Shown: piece after piece, positions 26,387-33,921 of the stretch
Numbering within the stretch: the first letter of the stretch is position 1
How the letters are laid out: each line of letters begins with the position of its first letter
Source of the DNA: Tenacibaculum soleae
Lineage (GTDB): Bacteria > Bacteroidota > Bacteroidia > Flavobacteriales > Flavobacteriaceae
Length of the DNA stretch: 39,456 bases
Direction: 5' to 3'
Assembly: GCF_001693415.1 (NCBI RefSeq)
Contig: NZ_MAKX01000042.1
Location: forward strand, 1-39,456
Translations under genes and position numbers: made by a program
Notes under the pieces: model-generated
Told to the model about the DNA's origin: nothing
Database searches by the model: none
What the model saw: the letters and a program-made list of their open reading frames with translations, nothing else

Positions 26387-27931
26387 TTAATTAATTGGTT
26401 TTACCCCTATTAAAAATACTACAGGCATTTGTAGCTCTTGTTTTTTTATATCGTTTTCTATGGTTCCTAATGTTGAAGAAAGTAGCACTTCATTTTCTCT
26501 TGATACATTTGAAACTGCATTAATTGGAATATCAGGGTTTTTACAAACTTCCATTAATTTAGGAACAATCTTATCCATACTTTTTAAGCCCATATACAAG
26601 GCTAATGTGTTACCAGCATTTAGCATTTCAGCAATTCCTTTAAGCTGTGCGGTAGAATAATCGGCAGTATGTGCAGTACAAATTAAAATAGCGTTCGATT
26701 GTCTTCTCTCGGTAATAGGAATGTTTACAGAACTCGCAGCGGCTAACGCAGCAGAAATTCCTGGAACCACAGTAAAAGGTAAATTATGCTGTTTTAAAAA
26801 CCGAACCTCTTCGGCAGCTCTTCCATAAATGTATGGATCTCCAGATTTTACACGAACAACTTTATTCCCTAGTTCACAATGTTTTTTCATTAGTGAATTG
26901 ATGTTATTCTGACGGGTTTCTTGGTCTTCTTTGTCTCCGTATTTTCTACCTACATAAATATGTTCAGCCTGTGTATTAATCGCTAATATTTCATCTGAAA
27001 TTAAATTATCATGTAAAATAATATCAGCATTTTCAATAGCGTGAAAAGCTTTTAAGGTTAATAGGTTTTTATTACCAGGCCCACAACCTACAATGGCTAT
27101 TTCAGGTAAATAATCTTTTGTAAATATCCATTCAGGATTTGAGAATTGATAGGTGAAATTTAGTATTGATTTTGATTTAGAATTATCAACTATTTTATAA
27201 CTTTCCTTAGAGTTAGTTTCAAAAACAGGCGCAGGCATATTTAATTTAATGGCTGCATTCTCATAAAAATCTTTTCTTTTAGGATGTATATCAGCACAAC
27301 CGTTAATAATTTCACCAAAACAATCTTTATTTATAATAGTTGCTATTAAGCGAATAACATCTTTTTGATGAATAAGATTAACAGGAACATTAGGGTTTTT
27401 TAATTGCTTTTTATTTGCCAAAAATCTCCCAGGATGACGTTTAGGGCCAATTAAACCAGCCAAACGTAAAACGGTTAAGTTGTTACCAAAATGTTGTTGC
27501 AATAACTGTTCTGCTTCTATTAGTGCAATACCAGAAGCTTTTTCAGGAATACAGTTTATAGTTTCATTTACAAGGCTATTGGTATTTTGATAAACAGAGG
27601 TTGAGCTAACAAAAATTACTTTTGTAGTTTTTGGCGTATGCTTTATAATCTGCTTAATCTGTAGCGGGTGTATTGTTTCAATACTATCAATTCGTTTTGG
27701 CGGAAAATTGATAATTAATATTGAAGTATCATGAATAAAAGATTCCCAATCACCTATAATGGTATCAGCTTCAATTTTTATTCTACAATTATGAAAAGAA
27801 TATTTAGCTAATGATGTTAACCTATCTAAACTAGAAGTACTTCCGTTAACTGTATAGCCACTTTTTTGAAGTTGTAAAGCTAATGGTAAACCTAACCAAC
27901 CTAAACCTAGTATTGAAATACCTTTTTTCAT
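26387..27931 (-). CDS. Atypical SDR domain fused to uroporphyrinogen III C-methyltransferase (SUMT)
   Basis: About 514 residues from ATG 27931, which gives MKKGISILGLGWLG two bases after the previous stop; an upstream in-frame start at 27979 would overlap that gene and adds only a basic leader. Residues 1-270 are an NAD(P)-binding domain: GLGWLG (9-14), VIFVSSTSVYQ, IEAEQLL and VLRLAGLIGPKRHPGRFL. This resembles YeeZ-like extended SDRs, with no YxxxK catalytic pair visible. From about 275 it is SUMT: IAIVGCGPGNKNLLTLKA, RVKSGDPYIYGRAAEE, FTVVPGISAALAAASS and IPITERR. SUMT makes precorrin-2 from uroporphyrinogen III. The SDR half occupies the place of the dehydrogenase domain in CysG and may help oxidise precorrin-2 to sirohydrochlorin, which is inference. 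Confidence 0.85.
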   Translation of the reverse strand: MKKGISILGLGWLGLPLALQLQKSGYTVNGSTSSLDRLTSLAKYSFHNCRIKIEADTIIGDWESFIHDTSILIINFPPKRIDSIETIHPLQIKQIIKHTPKTTKVIFVSSTSVYQNTNSLVNETINCIPEKASGIALIEAEQLLQQHFGNNLTVLRLAGLIGPKRHPGRFLANKKQLKNPNVPVNLIHQKDVIRLIATIINKDCFGEIINGCADIHPKRKDFYENAAIKLNMPAPVFETNSKESYKIVDNSKSKSILNFTYQFSNPEWIFTKDYLPEIAIVGCGPGNKNLLTLKAFHAIENADIILHDNLISDEILAINTQAEHIYVGRKYGDKEDQETRQNNINSLMKKHCELGNKVVRVKSGDPYIYGRAAEEVRFLKQHNLPFTVVPGISAALAAASSVNIPITERRQSNAILICTAHTADYSTAQLKGIAEMLNAGNTLALYMGLKSMDKIVPKLMEVCKNPDIPINAVSNVSRENEVLLSSTLGTIENDIKKQELQMPVVFLIGVKPIN

Positions 27932-27933
27932 TG

Positions 27934-28734
27934 TTATGTTAAATTTAAAATTGCGTTTTTTAACTGTATTTTTCTGCAATATTCCCAGCCTTTATTAGCT
28001 ATAGAATCGAATGCTATTTTTCCTAAAACTTCACCAAATTTATTTTTAAAACGAATACCAACTTGCTGCGATTCCTTTTTATAAAAATACTCGGTACTCG
28101 AAATTTTAGCTTGTTGTAACTCCTTATTATCTTTTGGTACAGCTGCAATAGTTAAAGGAATACAAGTTGTTTTAGTAAATAATTCAAGTGTATGTTTTTT
28201 AGAATATTCTAACGACTCAATATCATTAAATTCAATAGAATTTTGATTTGTCATAGTAAGAGTTACCCCATCTGGATTTTCTTTAAGGTATAAGAATAAC
28301 GGATATAAATACTGATCTGAACTAAACCCTTTGGTAATAAAACACGCACCTAATTCGGTATCATTTTTTAGTTCAAAAGGCTTTGGTGTTATAGGCGCTC
28401 TTTCGTTGTTAGAAACTTGCTTATCCCATCCTTTTTTATATAATAATTCAGTTTCTATAGGGCATTCATTATTTAAATGTCCTTTTACGATATGCGTTAT
28501 TTTTTCGGGGGTTAATTCTTTATACCAAAATTCACCTGGACTTACAATACAGGTGGGGGCATCTTCACATCGACCGTTACATCTCGTTTTAATGGTATGG
28601 GTAGTATCCCAAAGCTCATTATTTCTTAAATAAGCTCTAGCCTCTCTAACAACTTTTTCACTACCAGCTTTCTGGCATGATCCTCCGTCGCAAAAGAAAA
28701 AAGTATGTGTTGTATTAGCGATGTTTTTACCCAT
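27934..28734 (-). CDS. Thioredoxin-like 2Fe-2S ferredoxin with unknown C-terminal domain
   Basis: 266 residues. Residues 8-65 match thioredoxin-like [2Fe-2S] ferredoxins: FFFCDGGSCQKAGSE gives Cys15 and Cys20, and TRCNGRCEDAPTCIV gives Cys52, Cys56 and Cys62. The C-terminal 150 residues (from about 115) are a separate domain that I do not recognise; it contains FITKGFSSDQYLYPLFLYL. It is the first complete gene after the riboswitch and is followed 2 bp later by SUMT. A redox role is likely, for example keeping cobalt reduced for methylation or adenosylation, or serving the ring reductions. The exact partner is unknown. Confidence 0.75.
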   Translation of the reverse strand: MGKNIANTTHTFFFCDGGSCQKAGSEKVVREARAYLRNNELWDTTHTIKTRCNGRCEDAPTCIVSPGEFWYKELTPEKITHIVKGHLNNECPIETELLYKKGWDKQVSNNERAPITPKPFELKNDTELGACFITKGFSSDQYLYPLFLYLKENPDGVTLTMTNQNSIEFNDIESLEYSKKHTLELFTKTTCIPLTIAAVPKDNKELQQAKISSTEYFYKKESQQVGIRFKNKFGEVLGKIAFDSIANKGWEYCRKIQLKNAILNLT

Positions 28735-28813
28735 GGTTTAAAAGGAATATGTGAGATTTATTTTTATTGAAAAGGGATGATCTTATCCCAAATATAATGA
28801 GGATTAAAGTTGA

Positions 28814-28969
28814 TTATCTTAATGAAAATAGGGTGCCAGTTTTATAGATGTTATTAAAATTCAACTGAATTTTTATATCAGTAATTTCACCTTTTATTGT
28901 TTTATTTTGTGCGAATATGGATAGTGAAAAACACATAATCCACAGACTGCGTAAAATCAATTTTTGCAT
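28814..28969 (-). pseudogene. Remnant of a TonB-dependent receptor gene behind the riboswitch
   Basis: A 51-residue frame from ATG 28969 reads MQKLILRSLWIMCFSLSIFA, a good signal peptide, then QNKTIKGEITD, the usual start of the carboxypeptidase-like domain of Bacteroidetes TonB receptors. After about residue 32 the family similarity stops (IKIQLNFNNIYKTGTLF) and the frame ends. It sits directly behind the B12 riboswitch, where a BtuB-like receptor gene is expected. Most likely an internal deletion removed almost the whole receptor. It could alternatively be a translated leader peptide. Confidence 0.5.
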
Positions 28970-29022
28970 TTAAAAAAGAAATTAAGCAGGCAAGGAAAGA
29001 AAATATGAAAAACATAATTTCT

Positions 29023-29200
29023 AACTCTTTACCCGAGAGTTACTATTATAAATTATTGTAATATTGGCAGGTCTCCTGACTTAGCTTAGCTTTCATTTAC
29101 CTTCCCATAGTAATTACTACAGTGGTTTTTATTAATGAAGCCTTTTACAAGCTTTACAGTTGCGGGAACAGCTTTGGATTTACACCAAATTCCCTTTTAA
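29023..29200 (-). ncRNA. Cobalamin riboswitch 1 (leader of the main biosynthetic operon)
   Basis: Read on the minus strand from 29200: GGGAATTTGGTGTAAATCC, then the B12-box core GCTGTTCCCGCAACTGTAA, CCACTGTAG, ATGGGAAGG, and the closing GTCAGGAGACCTGCC ending at 29066. A hairpin AACTCT-CGGG-loop-AGAGTT (29041-29023) follows. Its CGGG loop complements CCCG of the core, as expected for the L5-L13 kissing loop that senses adenosylcobalamin or related corrinoids. High B12 should turn off the genes downstream (28734 to 8486). It is near-identical to riboswitch 2. Confidence 0.95.
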
Positions 29201-29210
29201 TTCTATAATT

Positions 29211-29262
29211 CTAAATTTTACTAAAGAAATAAGAAACCAAAAATCGAAGCGAATATATAGAT
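29211..29262 (-). promoter_or_regulatory. Likely promoter of riboswitch 1 operon
   Basis: On the minus strand a TTTTTGG element (29243-29237) is followed after 16 nt by TAAAATTTAG (29220-29211), 10 bp before the aptamer. The same layout, with 15 nt and TAACATTTAG, precedes riboswitch 2, and the upstream block CTATATATTCGCnnCGA is conserved in both. It resembles but does not exactly match the Bacteroidetes -33 TTTG / -7 TAnnTTTG promoter. Confidence 0.5.
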
Positions 29263-29288
29263 TTTTTATAACAGGATTGAGTCTATAA

Positions 29289-30785
29289 TTAGTTTTTTCT
29301 TCTTTTTACCTCAATACTTTTATAATTTTTATGTTTTCTTTTTTTTAAATGTTTTTTAGTTTTTCGTTTTATAAATTTAATTCCCAGGCCTGTAGCAGTA
29401 ATACAGGTAATTGTTCCGCCTGTAAGTAAGAAAATCATGATAATATCCCATAACGGACGATTTTTTGAAAGAAACGAAAAATCTAAACTATGTAAACCAT
29501 GATATAACCATCTTTCTGTTCTGTTTTTCGGAGCAGATTTAAGGAGTACTGTATTGGTTTTCGGATTAATATAATAGTAGTTGCTTTTATTGGTAATAAT
29601 TTTAATAACAGGCAATGTTTTTATATTTTTCCGATCATAATAATAGGCATCATAGTCGTTAAGTACTATTAATTCCGTTACTTTTTCTTTGGTATTAAAA
29701 CTGTTTATTTTAGCAATGTATTGCTCGTTTGATGCATTATAATTGATCGAAGTAATACAATGATTTTCAACAGTATCTTTATTGAATTTTTCAATAAAGA
29801 TATTATCATTAAATAAAGAAAAATGAATCTCTTTAAATTTTGACTTAGAGGCTAGCTCTTTAAAATTAATCCAATCTTTATCTGTAATACTTTTTAGCGT
29901 AAAGTTTTGCCCTTGCCAAATACTTTTATCCTGTTGGTTTAAAGAAGAGCTAGGCACCCAATTAAAAGGAGTCATACTCATAAAACCACTAAATACCCAT
30001 GTGCAAATAAACAAGCCAAAACCTAAACCAAAATAATAATGCAGATTATACCATATATTTTTAAACCTTTTAAAATTTGCTTTGGGTTTCTTTTTATAGC
30101 GTATTAAGCCTGTAACAATTCCGGTAAGCGTCATTAACAAACCAAATGCGGCCAACCATAAAATAAGTTGTTGCCAAAAATAACTATGTATACGTATATC
30201 TTTAAAATAAAGCCAATGTGGTATGGCACCAACCCATGCCCAAAACCGATCACCAGAAGTTGTAATATTTAAAACCTCACCAGTAAGAGAAGATATATGA
30301 ACCCATGTGTTTTCTTGGTTTTTAAACTTTACTTTATAAACAGGCAAATGTTTAATAAATCTAGATTTAGGAATCCATTGATCTACTTCATTAATAATAG
30401 TAACCTCGGCTATGTACTTTAAATTGGTAGCGTTTTTCGCAATGCCTAAGGCTTTATTTTTAGTAAGATTTATAAGTTTTCCATCCTTCGCATATCTCGA
30501 AATAACTTTACCCGAAGCAGTTTCTACATGATAAACAATGTTGTTAAGAATACTATTAATTCTTAGTTTGTGTATTGTTTTTAAGGTGTCTTGCTTAAAT
30601 ACAGCAGCAGGTGTTAGTATTTTTTTAGTAGTTAAACTTGTTTCTTTTTTACGCTGTATTTTCTCTTCTTTACCTAAAAAAGGAAAACTTTTATACATCA
30701 TTACAAACCCTGAAAGAAACCAAACAAGGAATAGCATAAAAAATAAAGTGCCTAAGTAATGATGTATAGATATAAGTTTTTTCAA
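29289..30785 (-). CDS. PepSY-associated transmembrane protein
   Basis: 498 residues. HHYLGTLFFMLFLVWFLSGF forms the first helix of a PepSY-TM protein, with another pair near 205-225 (LILWLAAFGLLMTLTGIVTG), a third near 250 (LHYYFGLGFGLFICTWVFSG) and a last near 455-475. PepSY-like periplasmic domains lie between. Such proteins are often encoded with TonB siderophore receptors and are thought to act in reduction or handling of the imported metal complex at the inner membrane. It follows the receptor gene by 6 bp under riboswitch 2, so a role in corrinoid or cobalt-complex uptake is likely. Substrate unknown. Confidence 0.82.
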   Translation of the reverse strand: MKKLISIHHYLGTLFFMLFLVWFLSGFVMMYKSFPFLGKEEKIQRKKETSLTTKKILTPAAVFKQDTLKTIHKLRINSILNNIVYHVETASGKVISRYAKDGKLINLTKNKALGIAKNATNLKYIAEVTIINEVDQWIPKSRFIKHLPVYKVKFKNQENTWVHISSLTGEVLNITTSGDRFWAWVGAIPHWLYFKDIRIHSYFWQQLILWLAAFGLLMTLTGIVTGLIRYKKKPKANFKRFKNIWYNLHYYFGLGFGLFICTWVFSGFMSMTPFNWVPSSSLNQQDKSIWQGQNFTLKSITDKDWINFKELASKSKFKEIHFSLFNDNIFIEKFNKDTVENHCITSINYNASNEQYIAKINSFNTKEKVTELIVLNDYDAYYYDRKNIKTLPVIKIITNKSNYYYINPKTNTVLLKSAPKNRTERWLYHGLHSLDFSFLSKNRPLWDIIMIFLLTGGTITCITATGLGIKFIKRKTKKHLKKRKHKNYKSIEVKRRKN

Positions 30786-30791
30786 GGGGAC

Positions 30792-33083
30792 TTAAAATTT
30801 ATAACTTACGTTTACTTTAAAGTTTCTCTCAGCACCAGGGAAAAACTGATAATCATAAATAGCATCAGTAAAATATAACTTATTGGTAATGTTATTTATA
30901 TTTAAACCTACTCGGACATTATTTTTTTGATAATAAACAGCACCATCTAGTAATAAGTATGAAGGCAATGTAAATGAGTTACTAGAGTTCGTATAATTAT
31001 TACTGGTATAATTACCACCAATACCAAAACCTAAACCTTCTTTTAGCTCATAGTTTAGCCACATATTTGCCAAATGTTTTGGCGCAAAAGGTAATGCATT
31101 ACCTTCTTTTTTTGTTTGTGAATCGCTTGCATCATAAGCACGTATTTTAGCTTCAGTAAAAGCGTATCCAGCTTTTATGTATATGTTTTTTAGTGGAGTA
31201 TATGCTAAATCAAACTCTATTCCTTTAGAGTCAGCCTCTCCAATTTGGTGGTATTCATTAACCTTATTTCTTTCTACGATATTGTGTTTTAAAATATAAA
31301 AGCTCGATAAAGTAATGTTTAGTTTATTCAGTTTTTCATATTTAATACCACCTTCTATTTGATATCCTTTTTCAGGATCAAAAATTTGACTACTTGGTGA
31401 TATCGTTCTAGAAGGTTTAAAGTAGTTTGAGTATGATGAGAAAACACTAAAGTTTTTAAAAGGTTTATATACCAAACCAGCTCTATAACTAAATGCAGTT
31501 GAAGGAATTTCTGTTTTTTTACCTTCTTCAATTAAAACCCTATCTGCATTAATTTTATCAGTAGCATAGCTTCCTTCAAAAATATCATAACGAATACCAA
31601 CTAAAACTTTAAGTTGATTAGAAATATCTGACCAGTTTTGCCAATAAAAACCACTGTTAAACTCATCTCTTATTTGCACTTTCTCATCAATAGTTTCTAT
31701 ATGTCCTTGATTTAGAATCGGATTTATTACTGAAATAGTAGTTTTTGTACCTGGGCCAATTACACTTCCTCTAAATGATTTTCTATCTAAAAAAGTAATA
31801 GAATTACCAAAAATAGATTTGTGCTTTATTTTACCTGTCTTAAACTGATAACTTACATCTAATTGATTCTGAATTGTATTGGTTGTATGGTTAAAGTAAA
31901 AAGGAAACCCTCTAGTTATCGAATCTTTAGCAATATTAAAAAATAACCATTCTGTAGATAGATAATTTATATCATCATCAGACCACGATAAATTATTGTT
32001 TAATTTTACCTTATCATTAAATTTATGCTTATATTTAATCTGTAAATCAAAACGTTTGTGCTTTAAATAATCTTGCGGATCGTTATACCTTGTTTTAGGA
32101 TCCATTCCTGCAACAATATCTCCATTATCATCAACCGGAATACCTGTATCGGTATCGTATACATCGTTATTTGTTTGAAAAGATAGCTCTAAGAAATCCT
32201 TTTCAGAAGGCGTATAATTAAGCGTAAAAGAAGCATTGTTGGTATTTACACCATAATATCTCCAACCGCTAGATTTAGTAAGTCCAAAATCGACTCTATA
32301 TTTTAATTTTTCATTAATTGGCCCGCCCATACCTGCAGACATTTCATAGGTGTCAAAAGAACCATAAGTAGCACTAAACTCTCCAGAAAAAGTATCGGTT
32401 GGTTTTTTTCGCACTATATTTATAATACCACCCAAAGCAGAGTGCCCAAACATAACACCAGCAGGACCTTTAAGCACTTCAATATGGCTAACATTTGCTA
32501 AGTTGGTACTAGGCGCACTTGTTGAAAGGTTATGACGTTCGTCCCTTACTCCATCATTTAATAATACAAAATTATTAAAACCTCTAATTCTAAATGTTTG
32601 AAAACCACCATACCTATTTATAGGTCTAACCCCAGTAGCACTTTTAACAGCACTCCCTAAATCATTAGAATTTCTAAGTTTAATTAATTTAGAACTTACA
32701 TTATTTGTTGTTAACGGAGCGTCTAAGTTTTTTATTTGAAGCTTATTTAATGCAGTACTTTTTTTTCTTTTAGAAGAAATAGTTACATCTTTCAGTTCAA
32801 AAGATGTTGGCTGTAAATACACCACGGCTGGTAAGTTTTTAAGTAATACATTTACTGATTTATAACCTATGTATGAAATATTAATTTTATCGTTTGGCTT
32901 TCCTGTAATTTTAAAAAAACCGTTTGTATTTGAGGTTGTTCCTTTTTTAGAATTTTTATTTAGGATAGATGAAAACTGAATAGGGTGATTGTTTTGTTTA
33001 TTTAAAAGTTGAACAGATTTTGTTTTCTGCGCAATTAATAAACTGGTAGTAAGTAAAAAAAAGAATACAAATTTTAATTTCAT
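30792..33083 (-). CDS. TonB-dependent outer-membrane receptor under B12 riboswitch control
   Basis: 763 residues. The signal peptide ends near LLIAQ, followed by a carboxypeptidase-like domain (about 24-92, ISYIGYKSVNVLLKNLP). The plug contains SATGVRPINRYGGFQTFRIR and EVLKGPAGVMFGHSALGGII, then a beta-barrel ends in FKVNVSYKF with terminal Phe. The plug motifs resemble the FhuA/FecA siderophore group more than classical BtuB. A B12 riboswitch precedes it, and PepSY follows. Possible substrates are cobalamin, cobinamide or a cobalt chelate; these cannot be separated by sequence. Confidence 0.9.
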   Translation of the reverse strand: MKLKFVFFFLLTTSLLIAQKTKSVQLLNKQNNHPIQFSSILNKNSKKGTTSNTNGFFKITGKPNDKINISYIGYKSVNVLLKNLPAVVYLQPTSFELKDVTISSKRKKSTALNKLQIKNLDAPLTTNNVSSKLIKLRNSNDLGSAVKSATGVRPINRYGGFQTFRIRGFNNFVLLNDGVRDERHNLSTSAPSTNLANVSHIEVLKGPAGVMFGHSALGGIINIVRKKPTDTFSGEFSATYGSFDTYEMSAGMGGPINEKLKYRVDFGLTKSSGWRYYGVNTNNASFTLNYTPSEKDFLELSFQTNNDVYDTDTGIPVDDNGDIVAGMDPKTRYNDPQDYLKHKRFDLQIKYKHKFNDKVKLNNNLSWSDDDINYLSTEWLFFNIAKDSITRGFPFYFNHTTNTIQNQLDVSYQFKTGKIKHKSIFGNSITFLDRKSFRGSVIGPGTKTTISVINPILNQGHIETIDEKVQIRDEFNSGFYWQNWSDISNQLKVLVGIRYDIFEGSYATDKINADRVLIEEGKKTEIPSTAFSYRAGLVYKPFKNFSVFSSYSNYFKPSRTISPSSQIFDPEKGYQIEGGIKYEKLNKLNITLSSFYILKHNIVERNKVNEYHQIGEADSKGIEFDLAYTPLKNIYIKAGYAFTEAKIRAYDASDSQTKKEGNALPFAPKHLANMWLNYELKEGLGFGIGGNYTSNNYTNSSNSFTLPSYLLLDGAVYYQKNNVRVGLNINNITNKLYFTDAIYDYQFFPGAERNFKVNVSYKF

Positions 33084-33124
33084 TTTGTTTCATTTGTTCA
33101 GAAATTAAAATATAGGAGTAAGAA

Positions 33125-33141
33125 GCCTATAAAAAATAGGC
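33125..33141 (-). promoter_or_regulatory. Hairpin between riboswitch 2 and the receptor start
   Basis: GCCTAT and ATAGGC form a perfect 6-bp stem around five A/T bases, 42 bp upstream of the receptor start. No T-run follows on the minus strand, so it is not a clear terminator. It may be part of the translation-control region of the riboswitch. Confidence 0.35.
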
Positions 33142-33154
33142 CATCGAACACGTT

Positions 33155-33330
33155 AACTTTTATTCCCGAAAGTTTAAATTATGTTTTTGATTTAGGCAGG
33201 TCTCCTGACTTAACTTAGCGTTCATTTACCTTCCCATAGTTTTAACTACAGTGGTTTTTATTAATGAAGCCTTTAATAAGCTTTACAGTTGCGGGAACAG
33301 TTTTGGATTTACACCAAATTCCCTTTTAAT
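33155..33330 (-). ncRNA. Cobalamin riboswitch 2 (leader of the receptor-PepSY operon)
   Basis: The minus strand from 33330 shows GGGAATTTGGTGTAAATCC, AACTGTTCCCGCAACTGTAA, CCACTGTAG, ATGGGAAGG and GTCAGGAGACCTGCC ending at 33195. The hairpin AACTTT-CGGGAAT-AAAAGTT (33174-33155) follows; its loop CGGGAA fully complements TTCCCG in the core. Compared with riboswitch 1 this stem changes C-G to T-A, a compensatory change that supports real folding. The receptor start is 72 bp further on. Confidence 0.95.
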
Positions 33331-33336
33331 TCTTAT

Positions 33337-33388
33337 GCTAAATGTTACAAGAGCATAAAAAACCAAAAATCGTGGCGAATATATAGTA
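33337..33388 (-). promoter_or_regulatory. Likely promoter of riboswitch 2 operon
   Basis: TTTTTGG (33369-33363) and TAACATTTAG (33347-33338) lie 15 nt apart on the minus strand, just before the aptamer. The arrangement and the upstream CTATATATTCGCnnCGA block are shared with riboswitch 1. The conserved block lies only a few bases beyond the end of the upstream NTPase gene. Confidence 0.5.
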
Positions 33389-33393
33389 TTTTA

Positions 33394-33921
33394 TTATACG
33401 ATAGTTTCTAAAATAAGTTTTTTTCTTATGGAAGCAGAAGTTTTTGGCAGCATAATAATTTCGAATCCTTTTTTGATATACTGTGCTAGTAGCGCTTTTT
33501 CTAGGGTTAAACAATACTCAAATTCTTGTAATCTTTGAGCGTCTTTACAGTAAATATCAAACCAAGTAGGGGCAAAAAACACTTTTTTATGATACACCTC
33601 TTTATAAGGAAACTCTTGTAAATACTTGGGCGTTGGTTTGTTTGCTACGGTTAAATAGGCTTCTAAATCTAGTAACGATCTATCACAAATTTGGGTGCTT
33701 ATATTTAATAACTCTTTACTCGTTAGTTTAAAAACCAATTCTGTAAAACGATTAATATCTTCCCAAGGCATTCCGTTGCTATTATTTTCTTGCTCATTAA
33801 TAATAACCCTTCTAGAAACTTCATCCATACAAGGAATTGTATCTTTTAAAAGATTTATTAAAGTCGTTTTTCCAGTACCAGGAGCACCGGTAATTACATA
33901 TTTTTTAGGTAGGTTATGCAT
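33394..33921 (-). CDS. P-loop NTPase/kinase-like protein (AAA_28 type)
   Basis: 175 residues. Walker A is TGAPGTGKTT at 11-20, and DRSLLDLEAYL near 103 resembles a Walker B/lid Asp-Arg of kinase-like P-loop proteins. QRLQEFEYCLTLEKALL and a C-terminal helical segment follow. It matches the AAA_28/NTPase family found next to cobalamin genes in Bacteroidetes. It overlaps cbiB by 8 bp, which makes an involvement in corrinoid handling likely. CobU/CobP, the usual adenosylcobinamide kinase, is not in the window, so this protein is a candidate substitute, but that is inference from position only. Confidence 0.7.
   Translation of the reverse strand: MHNLPKKYVITGAPGTGKTTLINLLKDTIPCMDEVSRRVIINEQENNSNGMPWEDINRFTELVFKLTSKELLNISTQICDRSLLDLEAYLTVANKPTPKYLQEFPYKEVYHKKVFFAPTWFDIYCKDAQRLQEFEYCLTLEKALLAQYIKKGFEIIMLPKTSASIRKKLILETIV

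Noticed and set aside
27932..27979. Start of the SDR-SUMT gene at 27979
   Set aside because: It would overlap the upstream gene by 46 bp and add a basic, unstructured leader before the Rossmann start. ATG 27931 lies two bases after the upstream stop, as in the rest of the operon.
28778..28793. Small palindrome GGGATGATCTTATCCC as an operator
   Set aside because: Only a 5-bp stem without a clear promoter nearby; it lies within the transcribed leader between the receptor stub and the 2Fe-2S gene.
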